From NCBI GenBank assembly GCA_017994075.1, contig JAGOLM010000003.1, positions 1-58,997 of the forward strand: DNA of 58,997 bases, read 5' to 3'. This DNA comes from Lachnospiraceae bacterium (lineage in GTDB: Bacteria > Bacillota > Clostridia > Lachnospirales > Lachnospiraceae). The notes under the pieces are model-generated. The model did no database searches, was not told where the DNA came from, and saw only the letters and a list, made by a program, of their open reading frames with translations. Positions within the stretch are counted from its first letter, which is position 1. Each line of letters opens with the position of its first letter. Made by a program: the position numbers and the translations under genes. Below are positions 17,906-27,455 of the stretch, piece after piece.

Positions 17906-18862
17906 ATGGAAGACATCAGAGGAGCAAAACTGTTAGTACTGGCTGAGAACCTTCATCTAAACAATTATACTGACAAGATCGATCTCAAGGACCATATGAT
18001 ATATACTTCGGATATCAACAGACCAGCACTACAGCTTAATGGATTCTATGAGCATTTTGAAAATCAGAGGACACAGATACTAGGAAATGTTGAAAATGCA
18101 TATCTAAATCAAAAGCCTGATCATGAAAAAAGAGAAATATATGAAAAATTTCTATCGCATAAACTTCCGGTAGTTATTTTTTGTAGAGGAATACAGCCTG
18201 AAGACTATGTACTTGAACTTGCATATAAATATAATGTTCCTATATTAGGAACTGAAAAAAGCACATCTGAATTTATGGCGGAGATAATTTATTATCTTAC
18301 CGAGGAATTGGCACCGATGAAAACAGTTCATGGTGTTTTGGTAGATGTATACGGCGAGGGCCTACTGATAATAGGAGAAAGTGGAATCGGCAAATCGGAG
18401 GCAGCACTGGAGCTTATTCGCCGAGGACATCGTCTCGTGGCAGATGATGTAGTGAAAATAAAGAGACTTAATGAGCATACACTCATGGGATCATCACCGG
18501 CTACTACCCAATATCTGATCGAGCTCAGAGGAATTGGGATCATTGACGTTAAGAGTCTCTATGGAGTAGAATGCGTCAAAGAAAAACAGAGGATCGATCT
18601 TGTTATTAAACTCGAAGAGTTTAAGCAGGAAGAAGAATATGACAGAATAGGGCTTACAGATGAGAGAATAGACATTCTCGGCAATGAGGTAATATGTCAT
18701 TCACTTCCTATACGTCCGGGTCGTAATCTCGCTGTGATATGTGAAACAGCGGCGGTTAACCATCGTCAGAAAAAGATGGGATATAATGCAGCTCAGGAGC
18801 TATATCGCAGAGTTCAGGAGAATATTAAGTCCGGGGGACATTACGGTGAGGCTGAGGAATAG
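17906..18862 (+). CDS. hprK: HPr kinase/phosphorylase
   Basis: Phosphorylates and dephosphorylates Ser46 of HPr or Crh, giving the CcpA corepressor in Gram-positive catabolite repression. The 318-residue protein shows the N-terminal domain, catalytic His in TVHGVLVD, Walker A GESGIGKS near residue 155, the DD pair in LVADDVV, the family signature around ELRGIGIID, and the C-terminal PIRPGRNLAVICE. All key residues look intact. A likely substrate, the Ser46-containing but His-less HPr paralogue, is encoded 4.2 kb downstream in the same gene string. Confidence 0.96.
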   Translation: MEDIRGAKLLVLAENLHLNNYTDKIDLKDHMIYTSDINRPALQLNGFYEHFENQRTQILGNVENAYLNQKPDHEKREIYEKFLSHKLPVVIFCRGIQPEDYVLELAYKYNVPILGTEKSTSEFMAEIIYYLTEELAPMKTVHGVLVDVYGEGLLIIGESGIGKSEAALELIRRGHRLVADDVVKIKRLNEHTLMGSSPATTQYLIELRGIGIIDVKSLYGVECVKEKQRIDLVIKLEEFKQEEEYDRIGLTDERIDILGNEVICHSLPIRPGRNLAVICETAAVNHRQKKMGYNAAQELYRRVQENIKSGGHYGEAEE

Positions 18863-18930
18863 CATATTTATGCCATCATAAATATGGCTTGAATTAATAA
18901 GCATAATTTTTAAGAGAAAGGAAAAAGAAA

Positions 18931-20325
18931 ATGGAAAAGAAGAATGCATGGACAAAATATCAGGAGGGAACAAAAAGGGATGAACTGATGACCTTTGCTG
19001 ATGATTACAGACAGTTCCTTTCTAAGTGCAAATCAGAAAGAGAATGCACTGCTTTTTTCGAAGAAATAGCTAAAAAAGACGGATTTAAGGATCTTGAAGA
19101 TATAATCAAAAAAGGTGGATCACTGAAAGCAGGAGATAAGGTATACAGAGTAAACAGAAAGAAAGCAATTTCTCTTTTTATAATAGGTAATAAGCCTGTA
19201 TCTGATGGTATCAGAATCCTGGGAGCTCATATTGATTCTCCGAGAATGGATCTTAAGCAGAACCCTATGTACGAAGATACAGAACTTGCATATCTGGATA
19301 CTCATTACTATGGCGGGATCAAGAAATACCAGTGGGTAACACTTCCACTGTCGATTCATGGCGTTATCGCCAAAAAAGATGGAAGTACAGTAACAGTTTC
19401 TATCGGTGATGATGCATCAGATCCTGTTTTTGGTGTAAGTGATCTCCTGATCCATCTGGCAGCAGATCAGATGAAAAAAGAAGGCTCAACAGTTGTTGAG
19501 GGCGAGAAGCTCGATGTTATTGTAGGCTCAATGCCACTTGATGAGGTTGAGGACGATAAGGAGAAAAAAGATCTTGTTAAAAAGAACATTCTTAATATCC
19601 TAAAGAGTAAATATGATATAGAAGAAGAGGATTTTCTCTCAGCCGAGCTTGTTGTAGTACCAGCTGGAGATGCAAGAGATTTCGGATTTGACAGAAGCAT
19701 GATCATGGGTTACGGACATGATGACAGAGTGTGCGCATATCCTTCTTACAGGGCCATTGCAGCCGTTGAACCTGGTGACATGACATATGCATGCCTTCTG
19801 GTTGATAAGGAAGAAATTGGATCTGTTGGAGCTACAGGAATGGAATCACATTTCTTTGAAGATACTGTTGCAGAGATTGCTGCTCTTCGCGGAGAGAATG
19901 ATGCGCTTTCAGTTAGACGAGCTCTTAGAAATTCAAAAGCATTGTCATCTGACGTAAGTGCAGCTTTTGATCCTAATTTTGCTGAAACTATGGAAAAGAA
20001 GAACAGTGCTTATTTTGGTAAAGGCCTGGTATTTAACAAATATACAGGAGCCAGAGGCAAGTCCGGAAGCAATGACGCATCTGCAGAGTATGTAGCAGAG
20101 ATACGACATATCATGGATGATGGAGATATATCATTCCAGACAGCCGAGCTTGGCAAGGTAGATCAGGGTGGCGGAGGAACAATCGCATATATTCTTGGCA
20201 ATTATGGCATGGATGTTATTGACAGTGGGGTAGCAGTACTTAATATGCATGCTCCCTGGGAGATAATTAGCAAAGTGGATCTCTTCGAAGCATATAGAGG
20301 ATATATTGCATTTTTGAATGCATAA
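18931..20325 (+). CDS. M18 family aminopeptidase
   Basis: Cytoplasmic zinc aminopeptidase of the M18 family, releasing N-terminal residues from peptides. The 464-residue product has GAHIDSPRMDLKQNP (first metal His), DKEEIGSVGATG (catalytic Glu and metal ligand), an internal Asp ligand region GYGHDDRVCA, and NMHAPWEI near the end (final His). SD is AAAGGA. It lies 68 bases after hprK and 22 before murB on the same strand. Confidence 0.93.
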   Translation: MEKKNAWTKYQEGTKRDELMTFADDYRQFLSKCKSERECTAFFEEIAKKDGFKDLEDIIKKGGSLKAGDKVYRVNRKKAISLFIIGNKPVSDGIRILGAHIDSPRMDLKQNPMYEDTELAYLDTHYYGGIKKYQWVTLPLSIHGVIAKKDGSTVTVSIGDDASDPVFGVSDLLIHLAADQMKKEGSTVVEGEKLDVIVGSMPLDEVEDDKEKKDLVKKNILNILKSKYDIEEEDFLSAELVVVPAGDARDFGFDRSMIMGYGHDDRVCAYPSYRAIAAVEPGDMTYACLLVDKEEIGSVGATGMESHFFEDTVAEIAALRGENDALSVRRALRNSKALSSDVSAAFDPNFAETMEKKNSAYFGKGLVFNKYTGARGKSGSNDASAEYVAEIRHIMDDGDISFQTAELGKVDQGGGGTIAYILGNYGMDVIDSGVAVLNMHAPWEIISKVDLFEAYRGYIAFLNA

Positions 20326-20347
20326 TAAATGAAATGAAAAATAAAAA

Positions 20348-21274
20348 ATGACAGAAATTATATCAGATGAAACAAGAAAAAAATTAAATAGTATTCTGAC
20401 CGAGGATGAGATACTAAGGGAAGAGCCTATGTATAAGCACACGTCATTTAGAATAGGCGGCCCCGCTGAGCTTTTTCTGATGCCTAAGAGAGATGAGCTG
20501 CCAGAGCTTTTAAAACTTTTAAGAATAGAAAACGCACAATTTTTGGTTTTGGGAAATGGGAGCAATGTACTGGTATCAGATGATGGAATACCTGGAATTG
20601 TTATATCTGCCTTAAATATGAAGGAAATATATGTAGATCATGATAATGCTGTAATAGAAGCAGATGCCGGGATCTCACTTCAGAGAATGGCAACAGAGGC
20701 GGCAATGAATTCTCTTACAGGAATGGAATTTGCAGCAGGAATTCCGGGAAGTCTTGGTGGAGCAGTTTATATGAATGCTGGGGCTTATGGTAGCGAGATG
20801 AAGAATATCGTTACAGAGGTTCAGTATTTAGACTCTGATGGCAATGTGTGCGTTAAAAAGGCCGAAGAACTTGATCTGGGATATAGACACAGCTTCTTTT
20901 CGGAAAATCCCAAAACAGTAGTTTTGGGAGCTAGGATCAATCTGTTCCAGGGAGACAAAGATACGATAATGGCATATCAGACTGAGCTTTTGCGAAAGCG
21001 AAGGGAGAAACAGCCAATAGAATATCCCAGTGCAGGAAGCACGTTTAAACGTCCGGAAGGATATTATGCAGGCAAGCTTATCCAGGATTCAGGACTAACG
21101 GGCTACAGAGTTGGAGATGCCCAGGTGTCATTAAAACATGCCGGATTTGTAGTTAACCTTGGAAGTGCTACATCTAATGATGTGCTGACACTGATTAAGC
21201 ATGTTCAGGAAACAGTTTTTGAAAAATCAGGTGTTAGATTGGAACCAGAAGTCAGAATTCTAGGGAGTGAGTGA
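20348..21274 (+). CDS. murB: UDP-N-acetylmuramate dehydrogenase
   Basis: FAD- and NADPH-dependent reduction of UDP-GlcNAc-enolpyruvate to UDP-MurNAc, the second step of peptidoglycan precursor synthesis. The 308-residue protein has the FAD-binding stretch (LGNGSNVLVSD, GIPGSLGGAVYMNAGAYG) and the type IIb signature PSAGSTFKRP, supplying the catalytic Ser; the final Glu is in EPEV. The start has little SD but family alignment supports it. Its stop overlaps the region just before rapZ, so translation is probably coupled. Confidence 0.96.
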   Translation: MTEIISDETRKKLNSILTEDEILREEPMYKHTSFRIGGPAELFLMPKRDELPELLKLLRIENAQFLVLGNGSNVLVSDDGIPGIVISALNMKEIYVDHDNAVIEADAGISLQRMATEAAMNSLTGMEFAAGIPGSLGGAVYMNAGAYGSEMKNIVTEVQYLDSDGNVCVKKAEELDLGYRHSFFSENPKTVVLGARINLFQGDKDTIMAYQTELLRKRREKQPIEYPSAGSTFKRPEGYYAGKLIQDSGLTGYRVGDAQVSLKHAGFVVNLGSATSNDVLTLIKHVQETVFEKSGVRLEPEVRILGSE

Positions 21275-21279
21275 TAAGC

Positions 21280-22167
21280 ATGAGCCTTCTAATGTTAACA
21301 GGTATGTCCGGTTCTGGAAAAAGTACTGCATTTAAGTTCTTGGAGGATATGGGTTATTACTGTGTGGACAATCTTCCGGTAGCGCTTCTTAAGAGCTTTT
21401 CGGACTTGCTTGAGACCAATGGTACAATTAAAAAGGTTGCTGTTGGGATCGACATTAGAAGTGGCAAGAACCTAAATCAATTACAGGAGACACTATCGGA
21501 ATTAGATAATGATGGTAGAAAGTGCGACATTTTATTTCTTGATGCAGAGGATTCTGTTCTGGTAAAAAGATACAAAGAAACCAGAAGGAGCCATCCTCTC
21601 TCAGGTAATGACAGGATTCAGGAAAGCATCGAAGAAGAAAGAAAACAGATGGAGTTTCTCAAGGAAAAGGCTGACTATGTAATAGATACTAGCCATCTCC
21701 TTACCAGAGAACTTAAGGAAGAAATGACTCGTATTTTCATGGAGAATCAGTTATACAAGAGCATGAATGTCATGGTACTTTCTTTTGGATTCAAATATGG
21801 TATTCCGGAGGATGCGGATCTTCTATTTGATGTCAGGTTTTTACCTAATCCTTATTATGTACTGGAGCTTAGACCCCTTTCGGGAAATGACAAGCTTATC
21901 CGGGACTATGTCATGAAATATGAAGAAGCTACTATTTTCCTGGATAAAATAGATGATATGCTGAACTTCCTTATTCCAAATTATATCAAGGAAGGCAAGA
22001 ACTCACTTGTAATTGCAATTGGATGTACCGGTGGCAAGCACAGGTCAGTTACTATTGCCAATGAGATATACAGCAGGCTCTTACAGCATTCCGAGAGCTT
22101 TGGATTGAAGATAGAGCATAGAGATATAGATAGAGACATGGATAAAGACAGAAAGATTGAAAAATGA
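21280..22167 (+). CDS. rapZ: RapZ/YvcJ family nucleotide-binding protein
   Basis: P-loop ATPase/GTPase; the E. coli homologue is the RNase E adaptor for GlmZ, and in Bacillus YvcJ affects competence. The 295-residue protein has Walker A GMSGSGKS at 8-15, VGIDIRSG, and the C-terminal domain motif IGCTGGKHRSV. I start at the ATG at 21280, because MSLLMLTGMSG matches the usual family N-terminus and AGGGAG lies upstream; a GTG nine bases earlier overlaps the murB stop and is less likely. Its stop overlaps the whiA start (ATGA). YvcK, usual between rapZ and whiA, is absent. Confidence 0.94.
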   Translation: MSLLMLTGMSGSGKSTAFKFLEDMGYYCVDNLPVALLKSFSDLLETNGTIKKVAVGIDIRSGKNLNQLQETLSELDNDGRKCDILFLDAEDSVLVKRYKETRRSHPLSGNDRIQESIEEERKQMEFLKEKADYVIDTSHLLTRELKEEMTRIFMENQLYKSMNVMVLSFGFKYGIPEDADLLFDVRFLPNPYYVLELRPLSGNDKLIRDYVMKYEEATIFLDKIDDMLNFLIPNYIKEGKNSLVIAIGCTGGKHRSVTIANEIYSRLLQHSESFGLKIEHRDIDRDMDKDRKIEK

Positions 22168-23084
22168 TCAAATCTTCTTATTCTGCCAGAGTCAAAAAGG
22201 AACTGTTGGAAGTGATTCCCAGACCTCGGCATTGCAGAATAGCAGAACTGGCGAGTATATATTCCGTACTTGGAGACACTCAAAGTGGCGGGAAAAATGA
22301 TACATTAACACCGGTGAATTGCAGAATTAATGGCGACTCAGGCTTAATTAATAAATACTTTACTTTATTACAAAAAACGAATATATTAGTGGGGTATGAT
22401 TTTGAGACAGGATTGATTTTGCGCAAAAGTGCTGAAGAGTTTCTGTCAATGATTAAATGGGATACTGATAAACCTACGTTGGTAGAACCGCTTTTATTAC
22501 AGCAAACTTGTTGCAAAAGAGCGTACCTTCGTGGACTTTTCCTTTCATCTGGATCTGTTACAGATCCTTTAAAGAGATATCATCTAGAAATAGTTGCAAG
22601 ATCCGATGAACAGGCAAATCAGATTCTTGAAATCATGAATACATTTTCAATATCCGGAAAAATGACGAGACGAAGTGGCAGACCTGTGATATATATCAAG
22701 GAAAGCGATCAGATCTCAGATATGCTTAGTGTAATGGAAGCTCCAAGATCTATGATGGAATTTGAAAATGTAAGAGTACAAAAAGATATACAGAATACGG
22801 TGAACCGCAAGGTTAACTGTGAGACTGCCAACATAGGTAAAATGGTTGATGCAGCAGTCAGGGAATTGAACGATATTAAATTAATCGAAGAAACAAGAGG
22901 ACTGAAGTCATTATCGCCCAGGCTCAGGGAAACAGCTGAGATGAGACTATTACACCCGGAAGTTTCGCTTAAGGATCTTGGAAAACTTTTGGATTCGCCT
23001 ATCGGCAAATCTGGTGTAAATCATAGACTGAGACGAATCACAGAGATCGCGACAGATATCAGGAATCAGGAGGAATTGCAGTAG
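22164..23084 (+). CDS. whiA: DNA-binding protein WhiA
   Basis: Conserved Gram-positive protein related to LAGLIDADG homing endonucleases, with a C-terminal helix-turn-helix. It is linked to sporulation in Streptomyces and to cell division and chromosome segregation in Bacillus. The 306-residue protein has the N-terminal SSYSARVKKEL, the LAGLIDADG-like part with YLRGLFLSSGSV near 120, and the HTH region with HPEVSLKDLGKLL and SGVNHRLRRI. It overlaps rapZ by 4 bases and precedes the HPr-like gene by 1 base, the same neighbourhood as yvcL-crh in Bacillus. Confidence 0.95.
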   Translation: MIKSSYSARVKKELLEVIPRPRHCRIAELASIYSVLGDTQSGGKNDTLTPVNCRINGDSGLINKYFTLLQKTNILVGYDFETGLILRKSAEEFLSMIKWDTDKPTLVEPLLLQQTCCKRAYLRGLFLSSGSVTDPLKRYHLEIVARSDEQANQILEIMNTFSISGKMTRRSGRPVIYIKESDQISDMLSVMEAPRSMMEFENVRVQKDIQNTVNRKVNCETANIGKMVDAAVRELNDIKLIEETRGLKSLSPRLRETAEMRLLHPEVSLKDLGKLLDSPIGKSGVNHRLRRITEIATDIRNQEELQ

Positions 23085-23085
23085 T

Positions 23086-23334
23086 ATGAAAAAACAAGTA
23101 GTTGTTCAGATGTCAGGTTTTACAGAAGCTACACCTATTGCTCACTTAGTTCAGCTTGCAAATCAGTACACTAGCAAAGTTTATTTGGAGATGGACGATA
23201 AAAAAGTAAACGTTAAGAGCATTATGGGAATGATGAGCTTGGTACTTACAGAAGGCTCAAAGGTAACGGTGATCGCAGAAGGACAGGATGAAGACAAGGC
23301 TCTAACAGCCATGGAAAAATTCCTGACAGCATAA
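23086..23334 (+). CDS. Crh-like HPr paralogue without the catalytic histidine
   Basis: An 82-residue HPr-fold protein. In ordinary HPr the active-site motif is LHARP; here the aligned stretch reads TEATP (13-17), so the phosphorylatable His15 is Glu14 and Arg17 is Thr16. The regulatory site is kept: VNVKSIMGMMSL puts S45 at the HprK-target position Ser46, with the hydrophobic patch around it. It therefore cannot carry PTS phosphate but could be phosphorylated by HprK, like Bacillus Crh (His15 to Gln). It follows whiA by one base, the crh position. A role as regulatory CcpA corepressor is inferred. Confidence 0.9.
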   Translation: MKKQVVVQMSGFTEATPIAHLVQLANQYTSKVYLEMDDKKVNVKSIMGMMSLVLTEGSKVTVIAEGQDEDKALTAMEKFLTA

Positions 23335-23346
23335 AGAGATTGACAT

Positions 23347-24243
23347 ATGAAGAAGGTACTTTTCTTATTTAACCCGCGTTCCGGGAAAGGGCAGATCAGG
23401 GGTTCTCTGCCCGAAATATTAGATACAGGGGTCAAGGCAGGATGCGATGTGGTGGTTCATACCACCCAGAGCCAAGGCGATGCAATAACAGTTGTTCAGA
23501 ACAGAGCCTGTGAATTTGACAGGGTAGTTTGTAGCGGAGGCGACGGCACTCTTGATGAGGTCGTTACCGGAATGATGAGATCAGAGGTCAAGGTCCCGAT
23601 CGGGTATATACCTGCCGGGTCTACCAATGATTTCGGAAGTTCTCTCGGTATAGACAAGGATATGATAGAGGCTGCTAGAATTGCATTTTCGGGAACAGGT
23701 TTTCCTATAGATATAGGGGAGTTTAATGATGATTCCTTTGTATATGTGGCCGCTTTTGGCATTTTTACGGAAGTGTCATATTCTACGAGCCAGGATCTGA
23801 AAAATATATTTGGCCATGCCGCATATATATTAGAAGGAGCCAAACAGCTGAGAGATATTCCTTCATATAGGATGCAGGTAGAGTATGATGGCAATGTAAT
23901 CTATGATGAATTTATATTCGGAATGGTTACAAATTCCAACTCCGTAGGAGGATTCAAAAATCTGCTTCCGGGTAATGTGGAACTTAATGATGGAGTTTTT
24001 GAAGTAACATTGGTTAGAAGTCCTAAGAATCCAATGGAAATATCAGAGATCTTCTCAGCACTTAGTACTGGAAAAAGAGATTCAGATATGCTTTATTCTT
24101 TCCAGACAACAGAAATAAAGTTTGTAAGTAATGAAGAAATCGCATGGACGCTGGACGGCGAATTCGGCGGGAAGTGTAAGGAATCGGAGATCAAAAATAT
24201 AAATAAAGCACTTACTATAATGGTTGATGACAAAGAGATATAA
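23347..24243 (+). CDS. diacylglycerol/lipid kinase family protein
   Basis: A DagK/YegS-type lipid kinase, 298 residues, acting at the membrane surface to phosphorylate diacylglycerol or a related lipid. The N-terminal nucleotide-binding motif is NPRSGKG (9-15). The catalytic signature GGDGT is at 64-68, followed by GYIPAGSTNDFG. The C-terminal half has the beta-sandwich motif LDGEFG. Substrate is not decided by sequence. It sits 12 bases behind the HPr-like gene and is the last gene of the hprK-to-dagK string before the aldolase. Confidence 0.92.
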   Translation: MKKVLFLFNPRSGKGQIRGSLPEILDTGVKAGCDVVVHTTQSQGDAITVVQNRACEFDRVVCSGGDGTLDEVVTGMMRSEVKVPIGYIPAGSTNDFGSSLGIDKDMIEAARIAFSGTGFPIDIGEFNDDSFVYVAAFGIFTEVSYSTSQDLKNIFGHAAYILEGAKQLRDIPSYRMQVEYDGNVIYDEFIFGMVTNSNSVGGFKNLLPGNVELNDGVFEVTLVRSPKNPMEISEIFSALSTGKRDSDMLYSFQTTEIKFVSNEEIAWTLDGEFGGKCKESEIKNINKALTIMVDDKEI

Positions 24244-24339
24244 ATTATATTCGCTATTGAATAGGAGATTTTAATAATCTATAATTATTAGGATTAAATG
24301 ACGATTTGGATATGAAAGCTTTTTGAAAGGAGCAATCTG

Positions 24340-25203
24340 ATGATAGTTAATGCAGCAGAGATGTTAAAAAAGGCTAAAGCGGGGCATTATGCAGTAGGTC
24401 ATTTCAATATCAACAATCTTGAATGGACCAAGGCAGTACTCCTAGCAGCAGAAGAGAATCATTCACCGGTTATTTTGGGTGTTTCTGAGGGAGCCGGAAA
24501 ATATATGACAGGTTTTAAAACTGTTTCGGCTATGGTGTATGCAGTACACGATTCCCTTGGAATTACAGTTCCAATGGCACTTCATCTTGACCATGGTTCT
24601 TACGACGGAGTTAAGGCATGCATCGAGGCTGGATTTACATCAGTTATGTTCGATGGTTCTTCTTATCCTATAGAAGAAAACGTAGAGAAAACTAAAGAAT
24701 TGGTTGCTCTTGCACATAGCAAGGGAATCTCAATCGAAGCTGAGGTTGGAGCAATTGGTGGTGAGGAAGACGGAGTCGTTGGAATGGGCGAGTGCGCTGA
24801 TCCCGATGAGTGCGAGAGAGTTGCTAAGCTTGGCGTAGATATGCTTGCAGCTGGAATCGGTAATATCCACGGTGTTTATCCTGCAAACTGGGCTGGACTT
24901 TCATTTGATACACTTGATGCTATCCAGAAGAAGACAGGGGATATGCCTCTTGTACTTCATGGTGGTACAGGAATTCCTGATGATATGGTTAGAAGAGCCA
25001 TTACACTTGGAGTTTCCAAGGTCAATGTTAATACAGAATGTCAGCTTGTTTTTGCTGAAGCAACTAGAAAATATATCGAAGCAGGCAAAGACCAGCAAGG
25101 CAAGGGATTCGATCCTAGAAAGCTTCTTGCCCCCGGTACTGATGCCATCAAAGCAAAGGTTGCAGAGAAAATGCAGCTTTTTGGCTCAGTTAACAAAGCT
25201 TGA
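24340..25203 (+). CDS. fba: class II fructose-1,6-bisphosphate aldolase
   Basis: Zinc-dependent cleavage of fructose-1,6-bisphosphate to glyceraldehyde-3-phosphate and dihydroxyacetone phosphate in glycolysis. The 287-residue protein shows the catalytic Asp and zinc His in ALHLDHG, zinc ligand Glu in EAEVGAIGG, His in GNIHGVY, and the phosphate-binding LHGGTGIPDD with zinc His. The SD GAAAGGAG is strong. The intergenic gap of 96 bases and the terminator after it indicate a separate transcription unit. It is the glycolytic entry for the glycerol operon product. Confidence 0.97.
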   Translation: MIVNAAEMLKKAKAGHYAVGHFNINNLEWTKAVLLAAEENHSPVILGVSEGAGKYMTGFKTVSAMVYAVHDSLGITVPMALHLDHGSYDGVKACIEAGFTSVMFDGSSYPIEENVEKTKELVALAHSKGISIEAEVGAIGGEEDGVVGMGECADPDECERVAKLGVDMLAAGIGNIHGVYPANWAGLSFDTLDAIQKKTGDMPLVLHGGTGIPDDMVRRAITLGVSKVNVNTECQLVFAEATRKYIEAGKDQQGKGFDPRKLLAPGTDAIKAKVAEKMQLFGSVNKA

Positions 25204-25218
25204 GATTAATCTTTTAAG

Positions 25219-25245
25219 GGGTGTTCCATACGGAACACCCTTTTT
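25219..25245 (+). terminator. fba terminator
   Basis: Perfect 9-bp stem, GGGTGTTCC (25219-25227) with GGAACACCC (25232-25240), loop ATAC, then TTTTT. Confidence 0.92.
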
Positions 25246-25266
25246 CTTCTTCTTATACAAAAATGT

Positions 25267-25302
25267 TACATACCAAATCATAAAAATATGCTACATACCA
25301 AA
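25267..25302 (+). repeat. direct repeat in the glnN leader
   Basis: TACATACCAAA occurs at 25267-25277 and 25292-25302, exactly 25 bases apart, with similar A-rich flanks, ending 15 bases before the glnN start. It could be a protein- or RNA-binding site controlling glnN. Confidence 0.6.
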
Positions 25303-25317
25303 ACAAAGTGAGGAAAT

Positions 25318-27438
25318 ATGAACGAAAATAGATGTTTTAATGCTGCCGATATTTTCGGTGAAAATGTCTTTAATGATAAGGTCATGCGTGAACGCCTGCC
25401 TAAAAAGACCTATCAAAAACTCAAGGAAACTATTCGAGAGGGAATGGAGCTTGATTTTGAGACAGCAGATGTAGTTGCTCATGAGATGAAGGAATGGGCA
25501 ATTGAAAAGGGAGCTACACATTATACCCATTGGTTTCAACCCCTTACAGGAATCACTGCTGAGAAGCATGATTCATTTATAACAGCCCCGATGTCTACCG
25601 GAGAGACTCTTATGTCTTTTTCTGGTAAGGAACTCATAAAGGGAGAGCCTGATGCATCGAGCTTCCCTTCAGGAGGACTTAGGAATACATTCGAAGCAAG
25701 AGGATATACTACGTGGGATTGTACTTCTCCGGCCTTCGTAAGAATGGATAATTCTGGAGCGACACTTTGTATACCAACAGCATTTTGCTCATATAAGGGA
25801 GAGGCTCTTGACCAGAAAACACCCCTTTTGAGATCAATGGAGGCTATTGATAAACAGGCAGTTAGATTACTTCGTTTGTTTGGAGATACACAGACGACCC
25901 ATGTCAAGCCTTCAGTAGGAGTAGAGCAGGAGTATTTCCTCATTAACAGAGAAAAGTTTCTGGCAAGAAAGGATCTTGTATATACCGGAAGGACTCTTTT
26001 TGGCGCAATGCCACCTAAGGGTCAGGAAATGGATGATCATTATTTTGGAACCATTCTGGAAAAAGTGGCAGAATTCATGAAGGATGTTGATCGTGAGCTC
26101 TGGCAACTTGGTGTTCCGGCCAAAACAGAGCATAATGAGGTGGCTCCTGCACAGCATGAGCTTGCACCTATTTATGAAGAGGCAAATATTGCAGTTGATC
26201 ATAATCAGCTCATTATGGAGACACTTAGAAAAGTAGCTAATCGCCATGGGCTTCAGTGTCTTCTTCATGAGAAACCATTTCAGGGTGTTAATGGATCAGG
26301 AAAACATAATAACTGGTCATTGGTAACTGACCACGGACTTAACCTTTTAGAGCCGGGTAATACACCTCATGACAATATGCAGTTTCTACTGGTTCTGTGT
26401 TGCGTCCTAGCAGCAGTAGATGATCATGCAGATATTCTCAGAGAATCAGCTTCTGACGTAGGAAACGATGTGAGACTCGGAGGATCAGAAGCACCTCCTG
26501 AGGTGATGAGTGTATTCCTTGGCGAACAGCTAGAGGATGTAGTTAATCAGCTGGTTTCAACAGGAAATGCCACTCATAGTATCGGTGAAACTATGATGAA
26601 GACTGGCGTGAAATCACTTCCTGATTTTACTAAGGATGCTACAGACAGGAATAGGACATCACCATTTGCATTTACAGGTAACAAATTTGAATTCCGAACT
26701 GTAGGTTCTCAGGATTCTGTAGGTGAACCTAATGTTGTTCTCAATACTATAGTTGCGGAAGCATTTAGTAATGCATGTGATGAACTAGAGGGAGCTGATG
26801 ATTTTGACCTGGCTCTTCACGATTATATCAAGAAGCTTGCAGCTCAGCATCAGAGAATAATATTTGGTGGTAATGGATATTCAACAGAGTGGAGAGAAGA
26901 GGCCAAGAGACGTGGACTTGTAGATGTTCCATCTATGTATGATGCTATTCCAGCCCTTACTACGGATAAAACCGTAAAGATGTTTGAAAAATTCCATGTA
27001 TTTAGAAGAAATGAACTGGCATCAAGGGCTGAAATAGAATATGAGCAGTATGCCAAAGCGATAAATATCGAAGCTCTTACAATGATAGATATTGCTGAGA
27101 AACAGATAATCCCTGCAGGTATAAAATATGCAGCAGTACTTGGAGATGCTATTAATTCTATAAAGAGTGCTGCTGGTCTCGAATGCAAGGTGGAAAAAAG
27201 CATTTTAACAAAAGTTGAGGACAAGCTCTGTGATATTGATGAAGCACTTTCGAAGCTAAGAGAGGATCTGTCTGATGTTGCATCTATTACATCCCAGAAG
27301 GATAGAGCTGAACATTTTCACAAAGTAGTTTTTAAGGACATGGAGAAGCTCAGAAAACCTGTAGATAGTCTGGAAATGTTGGTAGATAAGGATGATTGGC
27401 CGATGCCTTCCTATGGTGATTTAATGTTTGATGTATAG
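25318..27438 (+). CDS. glnN: type III glutamine synthetase
   Basis: ATP-dependent synthesis of glutamine from glutamate and ammonia; the GSIII class has subunits near 700 residues and is common in rumen and gut anaerobes. The 706-residue product has the GSIII N-terminal domain ([30 protein letters not shown] region reading [11 protein letters not shown]), the catalytic [24 protein letters not shown], the [10 protein letters not shown] motif near 325, and [16 protein letters not shown]. All are intact. The direct repeat in its leader may control it. The pseudo-receiver protein follows 17 bases later and is probably cotranscribed. Confidence 0.97.
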   Translation: MNENRCFNAADIFGENVFNDKVMRERLPKKTYQKLKETIREGMELDFETADVVAHEMKEWAIEKGATHYTHWFQPLTGITAEKHDSFITAPMSTGETLMSFSGKELIKGEPDASSFPSGGLRNTFEARGYTTWDCTSPAFVRMDNSGATLCIPTAFCSYKGEALDQKTPLLRSMEAIDKQAVRLLRLFGDTQTTHVKPSVGVEQEYFLINREKFLARKDLVYTGRTLFGAMPPKGQEMDDHYFGTILEKVAEFMKDVDRELWQLGVPAKTEHNEVAPAQHELAPIYEEANIAVDHNQLIMETLRKVANRHGLQCLLHEKPFQGVNGSGKHNNWSLVTDHGLNLLEPGNTPHDNMQFLLVLCCVLAAVDDHADILRESASDVGNDVRLGGSEAPPEVMSVFLGEQLEDVVNQLVSTGNATHSIGETMMKTGVKSLPDFTKDATDRNRTSPFAFTGNKFEFRTVGSQDSVGEPNVVLNTIVAEAFSNACDELEGADDFDLALHDYIKKLAAQHQRIIFGGNGYSTEWREEAKRRGLVDVPSMYDAIPALTTDKTVKMFEKFHVFRRNELASRAEIEYEQYAKAINIEALTMIDIAEKQIIPAGIKYAAVLGDAINSIKSAAGLECKVEKSILTKVEDKLCDIDEALSKLREDLSDVASITSQKDRAEHFHKVVFKDMEKLRKPVDSLEMLVDKDDWPMPSYGDLMFDV

Positions 27439-27455
27439 AATATACGAGGTTCTGT

